Notes: generated by a model not told the origin, from the sequence alone. A stretch of DNA of 64,000 nt from Pectobacterium parmentieri (GCF_001742145.1 NZ_CP015749.1:1674001-1738000), one strand, 5' to 3'; shown: positions 28,648-38,249, counted from the stretch's first letter. Numbers and translations: made by a program.

Positions 28648-29088
28648 ATACAGAACTGTACCTCGTTTTACCCAGAAGCGTTATTACACACTATGCAAAC
28701 GATGGCAAGGCCTTTTTTATCAGTCATGGACACGCCGCACAAATTCACATCATCACTGATTCATTAATACACGATAGCGCACGCTGACGCCTATATTCAC
28801 AAGCCGTATCTGACATTACACAATAAGTGCATTTCAGATTTTATTATGCAAAAAAATACGCGACAAATGTCGCATTTCTGACACAGCTACACTTGCAATC
28901 ATAACAAAAAGCTATAATTAGCGTTCTACTATCATGAGATATTGAGCATTAATGGAAGCGTGTCGACCGCGACCACGCTTATATCAATATTTAAAAACGA
29001 TTATCACTTTTATGCTATCTCTATCTCTTGCATTAATACGTTGCATAATAGAAATTATTTATAATCTAACCTTTCGTTACGCGGGAAA
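28648..29088. other. Intergenic region upstream of yobF-cspC
   Basis: About 440 bp, AT-rich, without a convincing gene. It must carry the yobF-cspC promoter and leader. A GC-rich inverted repeat (AAGCGTG... CACGCTT, about 28953-28978) with no T tract is the only clear structure. Confidence 0.4.
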
Positions 29089-29184
29089 TTAACTTGTTTG
29101 AACCAGCAGAACTAATAATACAGCCAAGAAAGTCAATAAAACTACACTTGCCAACTTCCAACGTCGTTCTGATTTTGTGCTCAT
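29089..29184 (-). CDS. Predicted 31-residue single-span membrane protein
   Basis: The ORF begins MSTKSERRWKLASVV and is followed by about 17 hydrophobic residues rich in L and V, ending LVQTS. This is a basic cytoplasmic N terminus plus one transmembrane helix (about 11-28), the usual layout of bacterial small membrane proteins. AAGGA lies about 12 bases before the ATG. I do not recognise the family; it is not MgrB or YebO by sequence. In E. coli the slot beside yobF holds yebO and mgrB. Coding is plausible but unproven. Confidence 0.55.
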   Translation of the reverse strand: MSTKSERRWKLASVVLLTFLAVLLVLLVQTS

Positions 29185-29423
29185 ATCACTTACAATCCTT
29201 TTGTATAAAATAGAGACATCTCTCACATACTTTATGGTTTATCGGCAGTCTCCAGAATTTTTTTAAGGTTACCTCCGATTTTTCCTTTTTTTGGTGTAAA
29301 TTTCACCATCCGTATCGCAATGCAGAAGCCGCACGACAGTTCACCTTCGTTACCGTTAGACTTTCGTTGTAACCTTAAGTACGATTCATTAAATTAAAGC
29401 AATATTTTTGTTACGAAAGGAGC
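29185..29423. other. Region between the small membrane protein gene and the sit leader
   Basis: No gene is visible. The left part should be the promoter and leader of the leftward 31-codon gene. The right part contains T-rich stretches and leads into the sitA upstream region. Confidence 0.35.
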
Positions 29424-29582
29424 ATGATGCGTTCCTTAGCCATGCAAGTGCGTACAACAAGCCTGCGAACAGTGATTGCTTGTGTCATTAAATCCCCTCC
29501 AACAACAACCCCCTGCGCTTTTCTACCTATTGACTTAAATGATATTGATAATTATTCTCAAATAATATTTCACGGTTTGTAA
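29424..29582 (+). CDS. Candidate 52-codon ORF spanning the sitA Fur box
   Basis: An ATG with a very good AAAGGAG site (29416-29422, one or two bases before the ATG, or four to the second ATG) opens a frame of 52 codons that ends TAA at 29580, ten bases before sitA. Its last third (LNDIDNYSQ) is simply the translated Fur box. The protein (starting MMRSLAMQVRTTSL) resembles nothing I know. The spacing of the ribosome site is close, and codon use is not clearly coding, so this may be chance. Confidence 0.25.
   Translation: MMRSLAMQVRTTSLRTVIACVIKSPPTTTPCAFLPIDLNDIDNYSQIIFHGL
29538..29560 (+). promoter_or_regulatory. Fur box upstream of sitABCD
   Basis: AATGATATTGATAATTATTC followed by TCA fits the GATAATGATAATCATTATC pattern in about 14 of 19 positions. 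It lies 33-55 bp before the sitA start, so iron-dependent repression of the sit operon is expected, as in Salmonella and Yersinia. No clear MntR palindrome was found. Confidence 0.7.
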
Positions 29583-29592
29583 GGATATCCGC

Positions 29593-30507
29593 ATGATTGG
29601 TTTTCACACCCTTTTATCTGCCTTGTTCCGCCGTATTGCGCTATCGTGCGCCTTGCTGCTTTTAGCCAGCACATCCGTTCAGGCAACTGAAAAACTAAAA
29701 GTTATCACCACCTTTACCATTATTCAGGATATCGCCCAAAACATCGCTGGCGATGCTGCAACGGTTGAGTCCATAACCAAACCGGGTGCAGAGATTCATG
29801 ATTATCAACCAACACCGCGCGACATCGTTAAAACACAATCTGCACAACTGGTGCTGTGGAACGGTATGAACCTTGAGCGCTGGTTTACGCGCTTTTTTGA
29901 AAATGTCAAAAATGTGCCCGCCGTCGTGGTGACGGAAGGCATTACGCCGCTCCCTATTCGCGAAGGTGCCTATAATGGCAATCCGAATCCGCATGCCTGG
30001 ATGTCCCCTTCCAATGCGTTAATTTATATTGAAAACATTCGCAAAGGTTTGGTTCAAGCCGATCCTGCTAATGCAGAGACCTATAACCGTAACGCCAAGG
30101 CCTATGCGGAAAAAATTAAGGCACTTGATGCACCACTGCGTGAGCGCCTCTCCCGCATTCCAGAGCAGCAACGTTGGTTGGTCACCAGTGAAGGCGCATT
30201 TAGCTATCTGGCGAAGGATTATCAATTCAATGAAGTCTATCTCTGGCCAATCAATGCCGACGAACAAGGTTCACCGCAGCAGGTACGTCGGGTGATTGAT
30301 ACCGTGCGTGAAAAGGCAATCCCTGTGGTGTTTAGTGAAAGCACCATTTCCGATAAGCCCGCAAAACAGGTCAGCAAAGAAACAGGGGCGAAATATGGTG
30401 GCGTGCTGTATGTTGATTCTCTGTCTACGGAAAAAGGCCCCGTGCCGACCTATATCGACCTGTTACAAGTGACGGTGGAAACCATCGCGAAAGGATTTAA
30501 TCAATGA
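29593..30507 (+). CDS. sitA: Mn/Fe ABC transporter substrate-binding protein SitA
   Basis: A 304-residue periplasmic cluster A-I metal-binding protein (YfeA/SitA/PsaA group). Signal peptide residues 1-31 (hydrophobic stretch then SVQATEK). Metal ligands are expected at the histidines of [10 protein letters not shown] and NPHAWMSP, a glutamate near [10 protein letters not shown], and an aspartate near YVDSLST. It delivers Mn2+ or Fe2+ to SitCD. AAGGA lies before the ATG. Its stop overlaps the sitB start (ATGA), beginning a tightly coupled four-gene operon. Confidence 0.94.
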   Translation: MIGFHTLLSALFRRIALSCALLLLASTSVQATEKLKVITTFTIIQDIAQNIAGDAATVESITKPGAEIHDYQPTPRDIVKTQSAQLVLWNGMNLERWFTRFFENVKNVPAVVVTEGITPLPIREGAYNGNPNPHAWMSPSNALIYIENIRKGLVQADPANAETYNRNAKAYAEKIKALDAPLRERLSRIPEQQRWLVTSEGAFSYLAKDYQFNEVYLWPINADEQGSPQQVRRVIDTVREKAIPVVFSESTISDKPAKQVSKETGAKYGGVLYVDSLSTEKGPVPTYIDLLQVTVETIAKGFNQ

Positions 30508-31394
30508 GTCGTGATCGAACAAAGCAGTCACTAGAAGTCAATGATGTTTCGGTTACTTACAGCAACGGACATCAGGCTATTCGCCACGCCTCTTTTTCTC
30601 TGGCTGGCGGTACGATTTGCGCTCTGGTCGGCGTAAATGGTAGCGGAAAATCCACGTTATTCAAAAGCATCATGGGGTTAGTCAAGCCAACCTCAGGGCA
30701 GGTACTGCTCAATCAGCACCCCATCTACCAGGCGTTGAAACAGAATCTGGTTGCCTACGTTCCACAAACAGAGGATGTGGACTGGAATTTTCCCGTTCTG
30801 GTTGCCGACGTGGTCATGATGGGCCGCTACGGGCGGATGAACTTCCTGCGTATCCCCAGTAAACAAGACCGCGCGATTGTAGCCGAATCATTGGAGCGCG
30901 TCGGGCTGTCGACGCTGCAACATCGCCAAATTGGGGAACTGTCCGGAGGCCAGAAAAAGCGCGTCTTTCTGGCCCGTGCGTTAGCGCAACAAGGCAGCGT
31001 TCTGCTGTTGGATGAGCCTTTTACGGGGGTCGACGTCAAAACGGAGAATGCCATCATCGAGCTACTTCGCACCTTGCGCGACGAAGGGCATTTGATTCTG
31101 GTAGCAACCCACAACCTCGGCAGCGTTCCCGAGTTTTGCGACAATGTTATTTTGGTCAATCGCACCGTGTTAGCCGCTGGGCCGACACACAGTACCTTTA
31201 CCCAAAGTAATTTGGAGAAAACGTTCGGGGGCGTCCTGCGACACATCAACCTCGGGGGAGCACATCTTCACGACGACGACGACGTTCGCTCGGTGACGGT
31301 ATTAACCGACGATGAACGTCCTGCGGTGTTCTATGGTTCGACTAAAAGCGACCCTCCTGCGTCACGCACGATACCGGAGGAGAAGAAACCCTGA
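30504..31394 (+). CDS. sitB: Mn/Fe ABC transporter ATP-binding protein SitB
   Basis: A 296-residue ABC ATPase. Walker A is GVNGSGKST (about residues 43-51), the signature is LSGGQKKR and Walker B is [10 protein letters not shown] with the switch histidine in VATHNLG. A 45-residue charged C-terminal tail with HDDDD after position 250 could touch metal; this tail is common in SitB/YfeB. Starts inside the sitA stop and overlaps sitC by one base. Confidence 0.94.
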   Translation: MSRDRTKQSLEVNDVSVTYSNGHQAIRHASFSLAGGTICALVGVNGSGKSTLFKSIMGLVKPTSGQVLLNQHPIYQALKQNLVAYVPQTEDVDWNFPVLVADVVMMGRYGRMNFLRIPSKQDRAIVAESLERVGLSTLQHRQIGELSGGQKKRVFLARALAQQGSVLLLDEPFTGVDVKTENAIIELLRTLRDEGHLILVATHNLGSVPEFCDNVILVNRTVLAAGPTHSTFTQSNLEKTFGGVLRHINLGGAHLHDDDDVRSVTVLTDDERPAVFYGSTKSDPPASRTIPEEKKP

Positions 31395-32257
31395 TGATCG
31401 ATATCCTGCTGCAGCCATTCAACTATAACTACATGGTCAAGGCGATCTGGGTCAGCGCGATTGTCGGTGGCGTATGCGCTTTTCTTTCCGCGTACCTAAT
31501 GCTGAAAGGTTGGTCGCTGATGGGTGATGCGCTCTCACACTCCGTCGTTCCCGGCGTTGCGGGGGCCTATGCATTGGGCCTACCCTACGCAGCCGGCGCA
31601 TTTTTTACTGGTATGCTCGCTGCGCTGGCGATGACCCTCATCCGTCACATTACCCGATTGCGCGAAGATGCGATTATCGGTTTTATTTTCTCAACGTTTT
31701 TTGCTGTCGGCCTGCTGATTATTTCGCTCAACCCAACATCGGTTAACGTGCAATCCATCATTTTCGGCAATATTTTGGGTATTGCCGACGAAGATATCCT
31801 GCAAGTTGAGATCATCATCGGCGTGACGTTCGTGATCCTCTGTCTGCTGTGGAAGGATCTGCTGGCCGTGTTTTTTGATGAGAACCATGCTCGTTCGATT
31901 GGCCTTTCTCCGCTGAAGCTGAAAATTCTGTTCTTTACGCTGCTGAGCGCCTGTACTGTCGCGGCATTGCAAACCGTCGGCGCGATTTTGGTGATCGCGA
32001 TGGTGATCACGCCGGGAGCCACGGCTTACCTGCTTACCGACCGGTTTGGTCGCCTGGTTGTGATTTCCATTGTGCTTGGTGCACTAACCAGTGCGGTGGG
32101 AGCCTATCTGAGCTTTTTCCTTGATGGTGCGACTGGCGGCGTGATTGTCACGTTGCAAACCGTTGTCTTCCTGTTGGCATTTGTCTTCGCCCCCAAGCAT
32201 GGATTACTGGCATCACGCCGGCTGCGATTGCGCGATCAATCAGGAGATGCTTTATGA
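31394..32257 (+). CDS. sitC: Mn/Fe ABC transporter permease SitC
   Basis: A 287-residue ABC-3 family permease with about eight hydrophobic segments. The shared motif LMLKGWSLMGDALSHSVVPGVAGAY lies near 36-60, and AIGLSP/RSIGLSPLKLKILFF precedes the later segments. It is homologous to SitD, with which it should form the heteromeric channel. Overlaps sitD by four bases. Confidence 0.93.
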   Translation: MIDILLQPFNYNYMVKAIWVSAIVGGVCAFLSAYLMLKGWSLMGDALSHSVVPGVAGAYALGLPYAAGAFFTGMLAALAMTLIRHITRLREDAIIGFIFSTFFAVGLLIISLNPTSVNVQSIIFGNILGIADEDILQVEIIIGVTFVILCLLWKDLLAVFFDENHARSIGLSPLKLKILFFTLLSACTVAALQTVGAILVIAMVITPGATAYLLTDRFGRLVVISIVLGALTSAVGAYLSFFLDGATGGVIVTLQTVVFLLAFVFAPKHGLLASRRLRLRDQSGDAL

Positions 32258-33111
32258 TGCTAATTAGCTGGCTAACCGATCCCCTGTCTTATCCATTCAT
32301 GCAGCGAGCATTACTCGCCGCCGTCGTCACGGGTACGGTTTGCGCGGTACTGTCCTGCTATCTGGTGCTGAAAGGCTGGTCGCTAATGGGCGATGCCATT
32401 TCTCATGCCGTATTGCCCGGTATCGTTGTCGCGTTTCTACTGGGAATTCCGCTGGTCATTGGCGCTTTTGTTTCCGGTATTTTTTGTGCGATAGCAACGG
32501 GATATGTGAAAGAGCACAGCCGGGTCAAAGAAGATACGGTAATGGGGATCATATTTTCCGGCATGTTTGCGCTGGGGCTCGTCATGTTTGCACGCATCGA
32601 TACCGATCAGCACCTGAACCATATTCTGTTTGGTAACGTGCTAGGCATCACCCGGCAAGAACTGACGCAAATATTGCTGATTGCGGGAGTGACATTGGCC
32701 GTCATTTTGTTAAAACGGCGAGATTTCATGTTGTATTGCTTCGATCCCAATCATGCCCGCATCATTGGCCTGCCCGTTAAGCTGCTGCACTACGGATTAC
32801 TGAGCCTACTGGCAATGACCATCGTGGCATCATTACAGGCCGTCGGCGTTATTTTGGTGATCGCGATGCTGATTGCGCCAGGGATCATTGCTTTTATGGT
32901 CTGTAAACGTTTCGAGCGTATGGTGCTTGTCGCCACGCTAGTTTCCGTCATTTCCTGTATTGCTGGCACCCTGATCAGTTTTTATATCGATGGTGCGACG
33001 GGCCCTTGTATCGTGATTGTTCAGGCACTGTTCTTCACGTTAGCCCTGATTTACCACCAGCTTAAACTGCGTCGTCAAGCAGCATCTCAGATTGCCAGCG
33101 ACGCGCTGTAG
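32254..33111 (+). CDS. sitD: Mn/Fe ABC transporter permease SitD
   Basis: A 285-residue ABC-3 permease paralogous to SitC: LVLKGWSLMGDAISHAVLPGIVVAF near residues 37-61 mirrors the SitC motif. About eight hydrophobic segments. Two adjacent ATG codons begin the gene; the first overlaps the sitC stop. Last gene of sitABCD; a hairpin (33133-33172) follows. Confidence 0.93.
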   Translation: MMLISWLTDPLSYPFMQRALLAAVVTGTVCAVLSCYLVLKGWSLMGDAISHAVLPGIVVAFLLGIPLVIGAFVSGIFCAIATGYVKEHSRVKEDTVMGIIFSGMFALGLVMFARIDTDQHLNHILFGNVLGITRQELTQILLIAGVTLAVILLKRRDFMLYCFDPNHARIIGLPVKLLHYGLLSLLAMTIVASLQAVGVILVIAMLIAPGIIAFMVCKRFERMVLVATLVSVISCIAGTLISFYIDGATGPCIVIVQALFFTLALIYHQLKLRRQAASQIASDAL

Positions 33112-33132
33112 TACTTCACCTCTCTGCCTCAA

Positions 33133-33175
33133 CATGACGTAACCGGAACATCACTGCCGGTTGCGTCATTATCTA
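33133..33175 (+). terminator. Hairpin after sitABCD
   Basis: ATGACG-TA-ACCGG and CCGGT-TG-CGTCAT pair around a nine-base loop, followed by TATC. The U tract is poor, so it is a weak terminator or an mRNA end stabiliser. Confidence 0.5.
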
Positions 33176-33352
33176 ACGGATTGAGCGGCATCCTAACGCC
33201 GTTATTTTCAATTGCGACTATACTTGTCTCTCGCTATCTATCGGTTATCACTGTGCTATAGATTCCATTTTTACTGCGCTCAATGGGTTACCGTAAACGA
33301 ATCACCCAGTGAACAGCAGGGTATCGGGTAACATCAACGGGAGGATGACCTT

Positions 33353-34213
33353 ATGTGGCAAGCTATCAGCCGACTTTTGGAAGAGCATCACGGTACTGCG
33401 GACATTCAGGAGCACCGCGAATTGTCCGGCGGTGAAATACATCCGGCCTGGTACATCCGCTACGGCGAACATGACGTCTTCGTAAAGTGCGATCGCCGTG
33501 AAATGCTAGCCAAGTTCACTGCTGAAGCCGATCAGCTTCACTTACTGAGCCGCAGTAATACCGTGCGAGTACCTAAAGTCTATGGTGTCGGCAGTTCACG
33601 CGATCACAGCTTCCTGCTTCTCCAATATCTGCCCGTAAAACCGTTGGATGCCCACAGCGCGTGGTGTCTGGGCGAACAGCTAGCACGCTTGCACCAATGG
33701 AGCGATCAGCCACAATTTGGGCTGGATTTCGATAACGACCTCTCGACAACGCCACAACCCAATAGCTGGCAACGGCGTTGGGCGACCTTTTTTGCCGAAC
33801 AGCGTATTGGGTGGCAACTACAGCTAGCGGCGGAAAAGGGGATGCACTTTGGCCACATTGAAACGCTGATTGCGCGCGTTGAGGAACGTCTCGCCGGGCA
33901 TCAGCCGCAACCGTCACTCTTACACGGTGACCTGTGGCCAGATAATTGTGCAAATAGTCAGGATGGCAGTTATTTGTTCGACCCGGCCTGCTATTGGGGG
34001 GACCGAGAATGCGATTTAGCCATGCTGCCTCGCTATCCGGCCCTACCCGCGCAGATTTATGATGGCTATCAGAGTGTGTGGCCGCTGGATAAAGGCTTTA
34101 TCGATCGCCAACCCATTTATCAGATTTACTATCTGCTTAACCGCGCCAATCTTTTCGGGGGCAAGCATATTGTTGAGGCGCACCACCTGATCGAGCAGCA
34201 ATTTTTGCTCTAA
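33353..34213 (+). CDS. yniA: Fructosamine kinase family protein YniA
   Basis: A 286-residue kinase of the fructosamine-3-kinase-related family, which phosphorylates ketosamines or ribulosamines on glycated proteins so they break down. Signatures are LSGGEIHPAWYI (nucleotide loop), LLHGDLWPDNCAN (catalytic loop, HGDLW...N) and FDPACYWGDRECDLAM (metal-binding DPA...DRE-D). Good GGGAGGA ribosome-binding site. Convergent with yniB and near yniC, as in E. coli. Confidence 0.93.
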   Translation: MWQAISRLLEEHHGTADIQEHRELSGGEIHPAWYIRYGEHDVFVKCDRREMLAKFTAEADQLHLLSRSNTVRVPKVYGVGSSRDHSFLLLQYLPVKPLDAHSAWCLGEQLARLHQWSDQPQFGLDFDNDLSTTPQPNSWQRRWATFFAEQRIGWQLQLAAEKGMHFGHIETLIARVEERLAGHQPQPSLLHGDLWPDNCANSQDGSYLFDPACYWGDRECDLAMLPRYPALPAQIYDGYQSVWPLDKGFIDRQPIYQIYYLLNRANLFGGKHIVEAHHLIEQQFLL

Positions 34214-34250
34214 TGCGAGGCGCTTTATCTCAGGTAAGAAGGATGTTTCA

Positions 34251-34277
34251 GCGTCTGGCGCAACCACTGCGCCAGAC
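34251..34277. terminator. Hairpin between yniA and yniB
   Basis: GTCTGGCGCA and TGCGCCAGAC form a perfect ten-bp stem around ACCAC, between two convergent genes. T tracts are lacking on either side. Confidence 0.5.
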
Positions 34278-34283
34278 CGTTAC

Positions 34284-34832
34284 TCAGACTGGTAGCCCTA
34301 ATAAGCGCAACACCAGGTAGCCGATACCCGCGATAATTACCGGCAGAATATATAGCGGAAAGAATTGCACAAAGATCGTATGCGCTGGGACAATGACACG
34401 CGATTCCAGCATCTCTCGCGTACTCCCCCCCTCACCTTTCATCTTTTCCAGAATGACTTGATCTTCAATACCTTCCTTAATTACCTTCGCCTGACGAGAC
34501 ATGCGGGCACCCGAAACCTGCAACGCAAGGCCAATAAAAATCAGGATGTAGATCAGCCAAAACATCAGCGTCGCCGCACTGAAAAAACGCGTGAAATCCG
34601 GTACGGGTGAGTTGTACCAAAAAACGTTCAGGAAAGGCGTATTAAAGCGCACCATGTCGACCATCAAATGCACAAAATCCAGAAGTACAGCATCAATACC
34701 CTGCTTTTTCTGGGTATAGGCGTAGAGATAGTTAGCCAGCGAGACGAAGGTTGAAAGCAGCGCGGGGATAAAAAGTATCCATCCAGCAAGGCGTTTAACC
34801 ACGGCAATACGGCCAGCCTGTTGATACGTCAT
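34284..34832 (-). CDS. yniB: YniB family membrane protein
   Basis: A 182-residue protein with about four hydrophobic segments (ILFIPALLSTFVSLANYLYAY, a central one around ATLMFWLIYILIFIGLALQVSG and a C-terminal pair ending RLLGLPV). It matches the YniB family in length and synteny (yniA-yniB-yniC). No function is established. Convergent with yniA. Confidence 0.88.
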   Translation of the reverse strand: MTYQQAGRIAVVKRLAGWILFIPALLSTFVSLANYLYAYTQKKQGIDAVLLDFVHLMVDMVRFNTPFLNVFWYNSPVPDFTRFFSAATLMFWLIYILIFIGLALQVSGARMSRQAKVIKEGIEDQVILEKMKGEGGSTREMLESRVIVPAHTIFVQFFPLYILPVIIAGIGYLVLRLLGLPV

Positions 34833-35118
34833 GAGAACCCCTTCTTAGCGACGCAACATCGATAATATATCGTTTTAGTACGACGGGTAGCCTACTGTAA
34901 GTTTACGTGCAGTCAACACTTTATCTCCCACACCGCCTGATAAGCCACAATGACCACTTGCCACCATCCTGCTTCAGGTTGCCTGAGTGTTGGCTATGAC
35001 TCAGCTCTTGCATAGACCATGTATTACTCAAAATGCTAGCGTTTTATCCTGCAACTCGACTGATTAGGGTATAGTTTACCACTAAACATTCTTTTCCTTT
35101 GCTGACGGAGCCCGTGGT

Positions 35119-35784
35119 ATGTCCTTTGATTCCTCTATACGAGCGGCAATTTTTGATATGGATGGCCTGCTGATTGATTCCGAGCCCCTGTGGGATAAGG
35201 CCGAGCTGGAAGTGATCGCTTCGCTAGGCATTGATATTTCACTACGGGAATCCATGAAAGATACGCTGGGCTTACGCATCGATATGGTGGTCGAACTCTG
35301 GTATCAATGTTCTCCTTGGACTGCACCAGGTAGAGATGAAGTTGTTCGCCGTATTATAGAACGCGCTATCGAACTCGTTGCCGAGCGGCGTCCTCTCCTG
35401 CCCGGCGTAGAATATGCACTGCAACTGTGCCGTGAGCAGAATCTTAAAATTGGACTGGCTTCCGCTTCACCACTCCACATGCAACAGCAGGTGCTGCGCA
35501 TGTTTAACCTGGATCGCTACTTTGATGTCCTGATGTCAGCCGAGACATTGCCGTATAGCAAACCTCATCCCGAAGTGTATTTAAATGCAGCAAACGGACT
35601 CGGTGTTTCTCCTGCGCAGTGCGTTACGCTGGAAGATTCGGTGAATGGCATGATTGCAACCAAAGCAGCGCGTATGCGCTCCATCGTTATTCCACAGACT
35701 GAATGTCGTGCTGACGCACGCTGGGCACTGGCCGACTATAAGCTGGACTCACTGAATCAACTGACTGCTGAGCATTTGATGTAA
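35119..35784 (+). CDS. yniC: HAD phosphatase YniC (hexitol/2-deoxyglucose-6-phosphate phosphatase)
   Basis: A 221-residue HAD-superfamily hydrolase. Motif I FDMDGLLIDSEP (residues 13-24) holds the nucleophile aspartate and the acid/base aspartate; motif II is LASASPLH, motif III has the lysine of YSKPHPE, and motif IV is LEDSVNGM. It belongs to the beta-phosphoglucomutase-like subfamily; the E. coli counterpart (HxpB) dephosphorylates 2-deoxyglucose-6-phosphate and related sugar phosphates. Divergent from yniB. Confidence 0.92.
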   Translation: MSFDSSIRAAIFDMDGLLIDSEPLWDKAELEVIASLGIDISLRESMKDTLGLRIDMVVELWYQCSPWTAPGRDEVVRRIIERAIELVAERRPLLPGVEYALQLCREQNLKIGLASASPLHMQQQVLRMFNLDRYFDVLMSAETLPYSKPHPEVYLNAANGLGVSPAQCVTLEDSVNGMIATKAARMRSIVIPQTECRADARWALADYKLDSLNQLTAEHLM

Positions 35785-35832
35785 GAATAAAGAAGCGGAA
35801 AGAGAGAAAACAGACATCGCAGGATATTGTGA

Positions 35833-35866
35833 AAGCGTGGCCGACGATATGTCGACCACGCTTTGA
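35833..35866. terminator. Bidirectional terminator between yniC and kdgF
   Basis: AAAGCGTGGCCGAC and GTCGACCACGCTTT pair with one internal mismatch around GATAT. The loop and closing pairs CGACGATATGTCG are the same as in the hairpin at 4070-4096. Confidence 0.65.
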
Positions 35867-35870
35867 GGCA

Positions 35871-36203
35871 TTACAGGAAATCAGCTCGCTTAGGTGAGAA
35901 AGCATCGATCAGAACGCTGCCGTCTTCCAGCGCAACTACGCCATGCATCTCAGGTTTCACCGCCAGATAGGCATCGCCTGCTTTCAGGATACGTTTATCA
36001 CCTTCGATCTCCACTTCAAAACTGCCAGCGGCAACATAAGCAATCTGATCGTGAATCTCATGGAAGTGCGGCGTACCAATCGCACCTTTATCAAAGTGCA
36101 CGTAAACCATCATCAGCTCATCGCTCCACGTCATGATTTTACGTTTAATGCCACCGCCCAGTTCTTCCCATGGCGTTTCATCATCAATAAAGTATCTTCT
36201 CAT
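35871..36203 (-). CDS. kdgF: Pectin degradation protein KdgF
   Basis: A 110-residue small cupin. KdgF converts unsaturated monouronates (from pectin or alginate) to the linear keto form used by KduI. The cupin metal site is GTPHFHEIHDQIAYVAAGSFEVEI (two histidines, Q, and a later H in KPEMHGVV). The ATG at 36203 is chosen: GAGGAG is eight bases upstream and the length is then that of known KdgF. Earlier in-frame ATG codons have poorer spacing. Divergent from kduI; the shared 366-bp region has a KdgR-type box. Confidence 0.93.
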   Translation of the reverse strand: MRRYFIDDETPWEELGGGIKRKIMTWSDELMMVYVHFDKGAIGTPHFHEIHDQIAYVAAGSFEVEIEGDKRILKAGDAYLAVKPEMHGVVALEDGSVLIDAFSPKRADFL

Positions 36204-36569
36204 TATCATCTCTCCTCTAACGCTTTTATTGCCCATACCTTCTATTGCGTCAACAAACTGTGCACGACAACGAGTGTATGATTATGGATTGCGACATTTT
36301 AGCCACATCAGTACCAGAAGAAACATAAAATAAGTAAAACCATGACGGCCCTCAAGAAATAAATAAAACATTATTTCATTTTTATTGAATTCACATCCCA
36401 TCCAAACTATCATCCGGCATAACAAGAAAGAATCGGGCACGTTGAGGAATAGGTGACGTTGTCACTGCCACGCGACATCATCTGTTTCGCCCGGCGCTTT
36501 CGCCAGGAATGATTCCTGTTTCAGGAACAACGCCTGATTTTTGTTTTTCTCTGAAAGAGAGGCTAAGAA
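36204..36569. promoter_or_regulatory. kdgF-kduI divergent control region with KdgR box
   Basis: AAATAAAACATTATTTCATT at 36361-36380 fits the KdgR operator consensus (AATGAAACATTGTTTCATT) with few changes and lies about 190 bp before kduI and 160 bp before kdgF. TTTGTTTTTCTCTGAAAGAGAGG lies before kduI, and the GAAAGAGAGG part gives its ribosome-binding site. The pectin regulon is also CRP-dependent in soft-rot bacteria; I do not see a strong CRP palindrome here. Confidence 0.65.
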
Positions 36570-37406
36570 ATGCAAGTTCGTCAAAGCATTCACAGCGATC
36601 ATGCGAAGCAGCTAGATACCGCTGGCCTGCGTCGTGAATTTCTTATCGAACAGATTTTTTCTGCCGATGCCTACACGATGACCTATAGCCACATCGACCG
36701 AATCATCGTCGGTGGCATCATGCCTGTACACAGTGCTGTAGCAATTGGCGCTGAAGTAGGTAAACAACTCGGCGTCAGCTATTTCCTAGAACGTCGCGAA
36801 CTCGGCGCCATCAACATTGGTGGTGCAGGCATCGTGACTATCGATGGCGTGCGCTATGACGTGGGTAATGAAGAAGCCATCTATGTAGGTATGGGCGTGA
36901 AAGACGTGCAGTTTACCAGCGTCGATGCGGCTAACCCAGCCAAGTTCTACTACAACAGCGCGCCAGCACATACTGCATACCCTACCCGCAAGATTACTCA
37001 AGCTGACGCCTCGCCACAAACCGTGGGAGAGGATGCTAGCTGTAATCGTCGCACAATTAACAAATACATTGTTCCCGATGTATTGCCAACCTGCCAGCTC
37101 ACGATGGGATTAACCAAGCTGGCTGAAGGCAGCCTGTGGAACACCATGCCTTGTCATACGCATGAGCGCCGGATGGAAGTCTATTTCTATTTTGATATGG
37201 ATGAAGAAACGGCCGTTTTCCACATGATGGGTCAGCCGCAAGAAACCCGTCACATAGTTATAAAAAACGAGCAGGCGGTGATTTCACCGAGCTGGTCAAT
37301 TCATTCCGGTGTTGGCACCAGACGCTACACCTTTATCTGGGGCATGGTTGGCGAGAATCAAGTTTTCGATGACATGGATCACGTCAAGGTTAGCGAGTTG
37401 CGTTAA
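36570..37406 (+). CDS. kduI: 5-dehydro-4-deoxy-D-glucuronate isomerase KduI
   Basis: KduI isomerises 5-keto-4-deoxyuronate to 2,5-diketo-3-deoxygluconate in pectin breakdown. The 278-residue product has the usual length and two cupin-like halves. The zinc site is in [19 protein letters not shown] (about residues 194-212), with a further histidine in SWSIHSGVG. It heads the kduI-kduD pair; kduD starts 81 bp downstream. A KdgR box precedes it. Confidence 0.96.
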   Translation: MQVRQSIHSDHAKQLDTAGLRREFLIEQIFSADAYTMTYSHIDRIIVGGIMPVHSAVAIGAEVGKQLGVSYFLERRELGAINIGGAGIVTIDGVRYDVGNEEAIYVGMGVKDVQFTSVDAANPAKFYYNSAPAHTAYPTRKITQADASPQTVGEDASCNRRTINKYIVPDVLPTCQLTMGLTKLAEGSLWNTMPCHTHERRMEVYFYFDMDEETAVFHMMGQPQETRHIVIKNEQAVISPSWSIHSGVGTRRYTFIWGMVGENQVFDDMDHVKVSELR

Positions 37407-37487
37407 TCGCTTTCAACCGGAATTACCGGCGTTCCCTACAGTAACAGCTAACGACTAAGTATTGTCGCTTACAGAGAGATTATAGAT

Positions 37488-38249
37488 ATGATTTTAAATT
37501 CTTTTGATTTGCAAGGTAAAGTTGCTCTTATCACTGGTTGTGATACCGGTTTGGGTCAGGGTATGGCTATCGGTTTGGCGCAAGCCGGCTGTGATATCGT
37601 CGGCGTCAACATCGTTGAACCAAAAGACACCATCGAAAAAGTCACCGCACTGGGACGCCGTTTTCTCAGCCTGACCGCTGACATGAGCAATGTATCTGGT
37701 CATGCCGAACTGGTAGAAAAAGCCGTTGCTGAATTTGGCCACGTTGACATTCTGGTCAACAACGCCGGTATCATTCGTCGTGAAGATGCCATCGAGTTCA
37801 GCGAGAAAAACTGGGACGACGTCATGAACCTGAACATTAAGAGCGTTTTCTTTATGTCTCAGACCGTTGCGCGCCAGTTCATCAAACAAGGTAAAGGCGG
37901 CAAGATCATCAACATCGCTTCTATGCTGTCCTTCCAGGGCGGTATCCGCGTGCCTTCTTACACTGCATCAAAAAGCGCCGTTATGGGTGTAACCCGTCTG
38001 CTGGCTAACGAGTGGGCAAAACACGGCATCAACGTCAACGCGATTGCTCCAGGGTACATGGCCACCAACAATACTCAGCAACTGCGCGCTGATGAAGATC
38101 GTAGCAAAGAAATTCTGGATCGTATCCCCGCTGGCCGTTGGGGTTTACCACAGGACCTGATGGGCCCATCCGTCTTCCTGGCATCCAGCGCATCTGACTA
38201 CATCAATGGCTACACTATTGCCGTTGACGGTGGCTGGTTGGCTCGCTAA
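37488..38249 (+). CDS. kduD: 2-dehydro-3-deoxy-D-gluconate 5-dehydrogenase KduD
   Basis: A 253-residue short-chain dehydrogenase/reductase. The Rossmann motif GCDTGLGQGM (about 17-26), NNAG and the catalytic SYTASKSA (Y-x3-K, near 157-161) are present. KduD reduces 2,5-diketo-3-deoxygluconate to KDG, which KdgK and KdgA then convert to pyruvate and glyceraldehyde-3-phosphate. A good terminator lies 38 bp after the stop. Confidence 0.96.
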   Translation: MILNSFDLQGKVALITGCDTGLGQGMAIGLAQAGCDIVGVNIVEPKDTIEKVTALGRRFLSLTADMSNVSGHAELVEKAVAEFGHVDILVNNAGIIRREDAIEFSEKNWDDVMNLNIKSVFFMSQTVARQFIKQGKGGKIINIASMLSFQGGIRVPSYTASKSAVMGVTRLLANEWAKHGINVNAIAPGYMATNNTQQLRADEDRSKEILDRIPAGRWGLPQDLMGPSVFLASSASDYINGYTIAVDGGWLAR

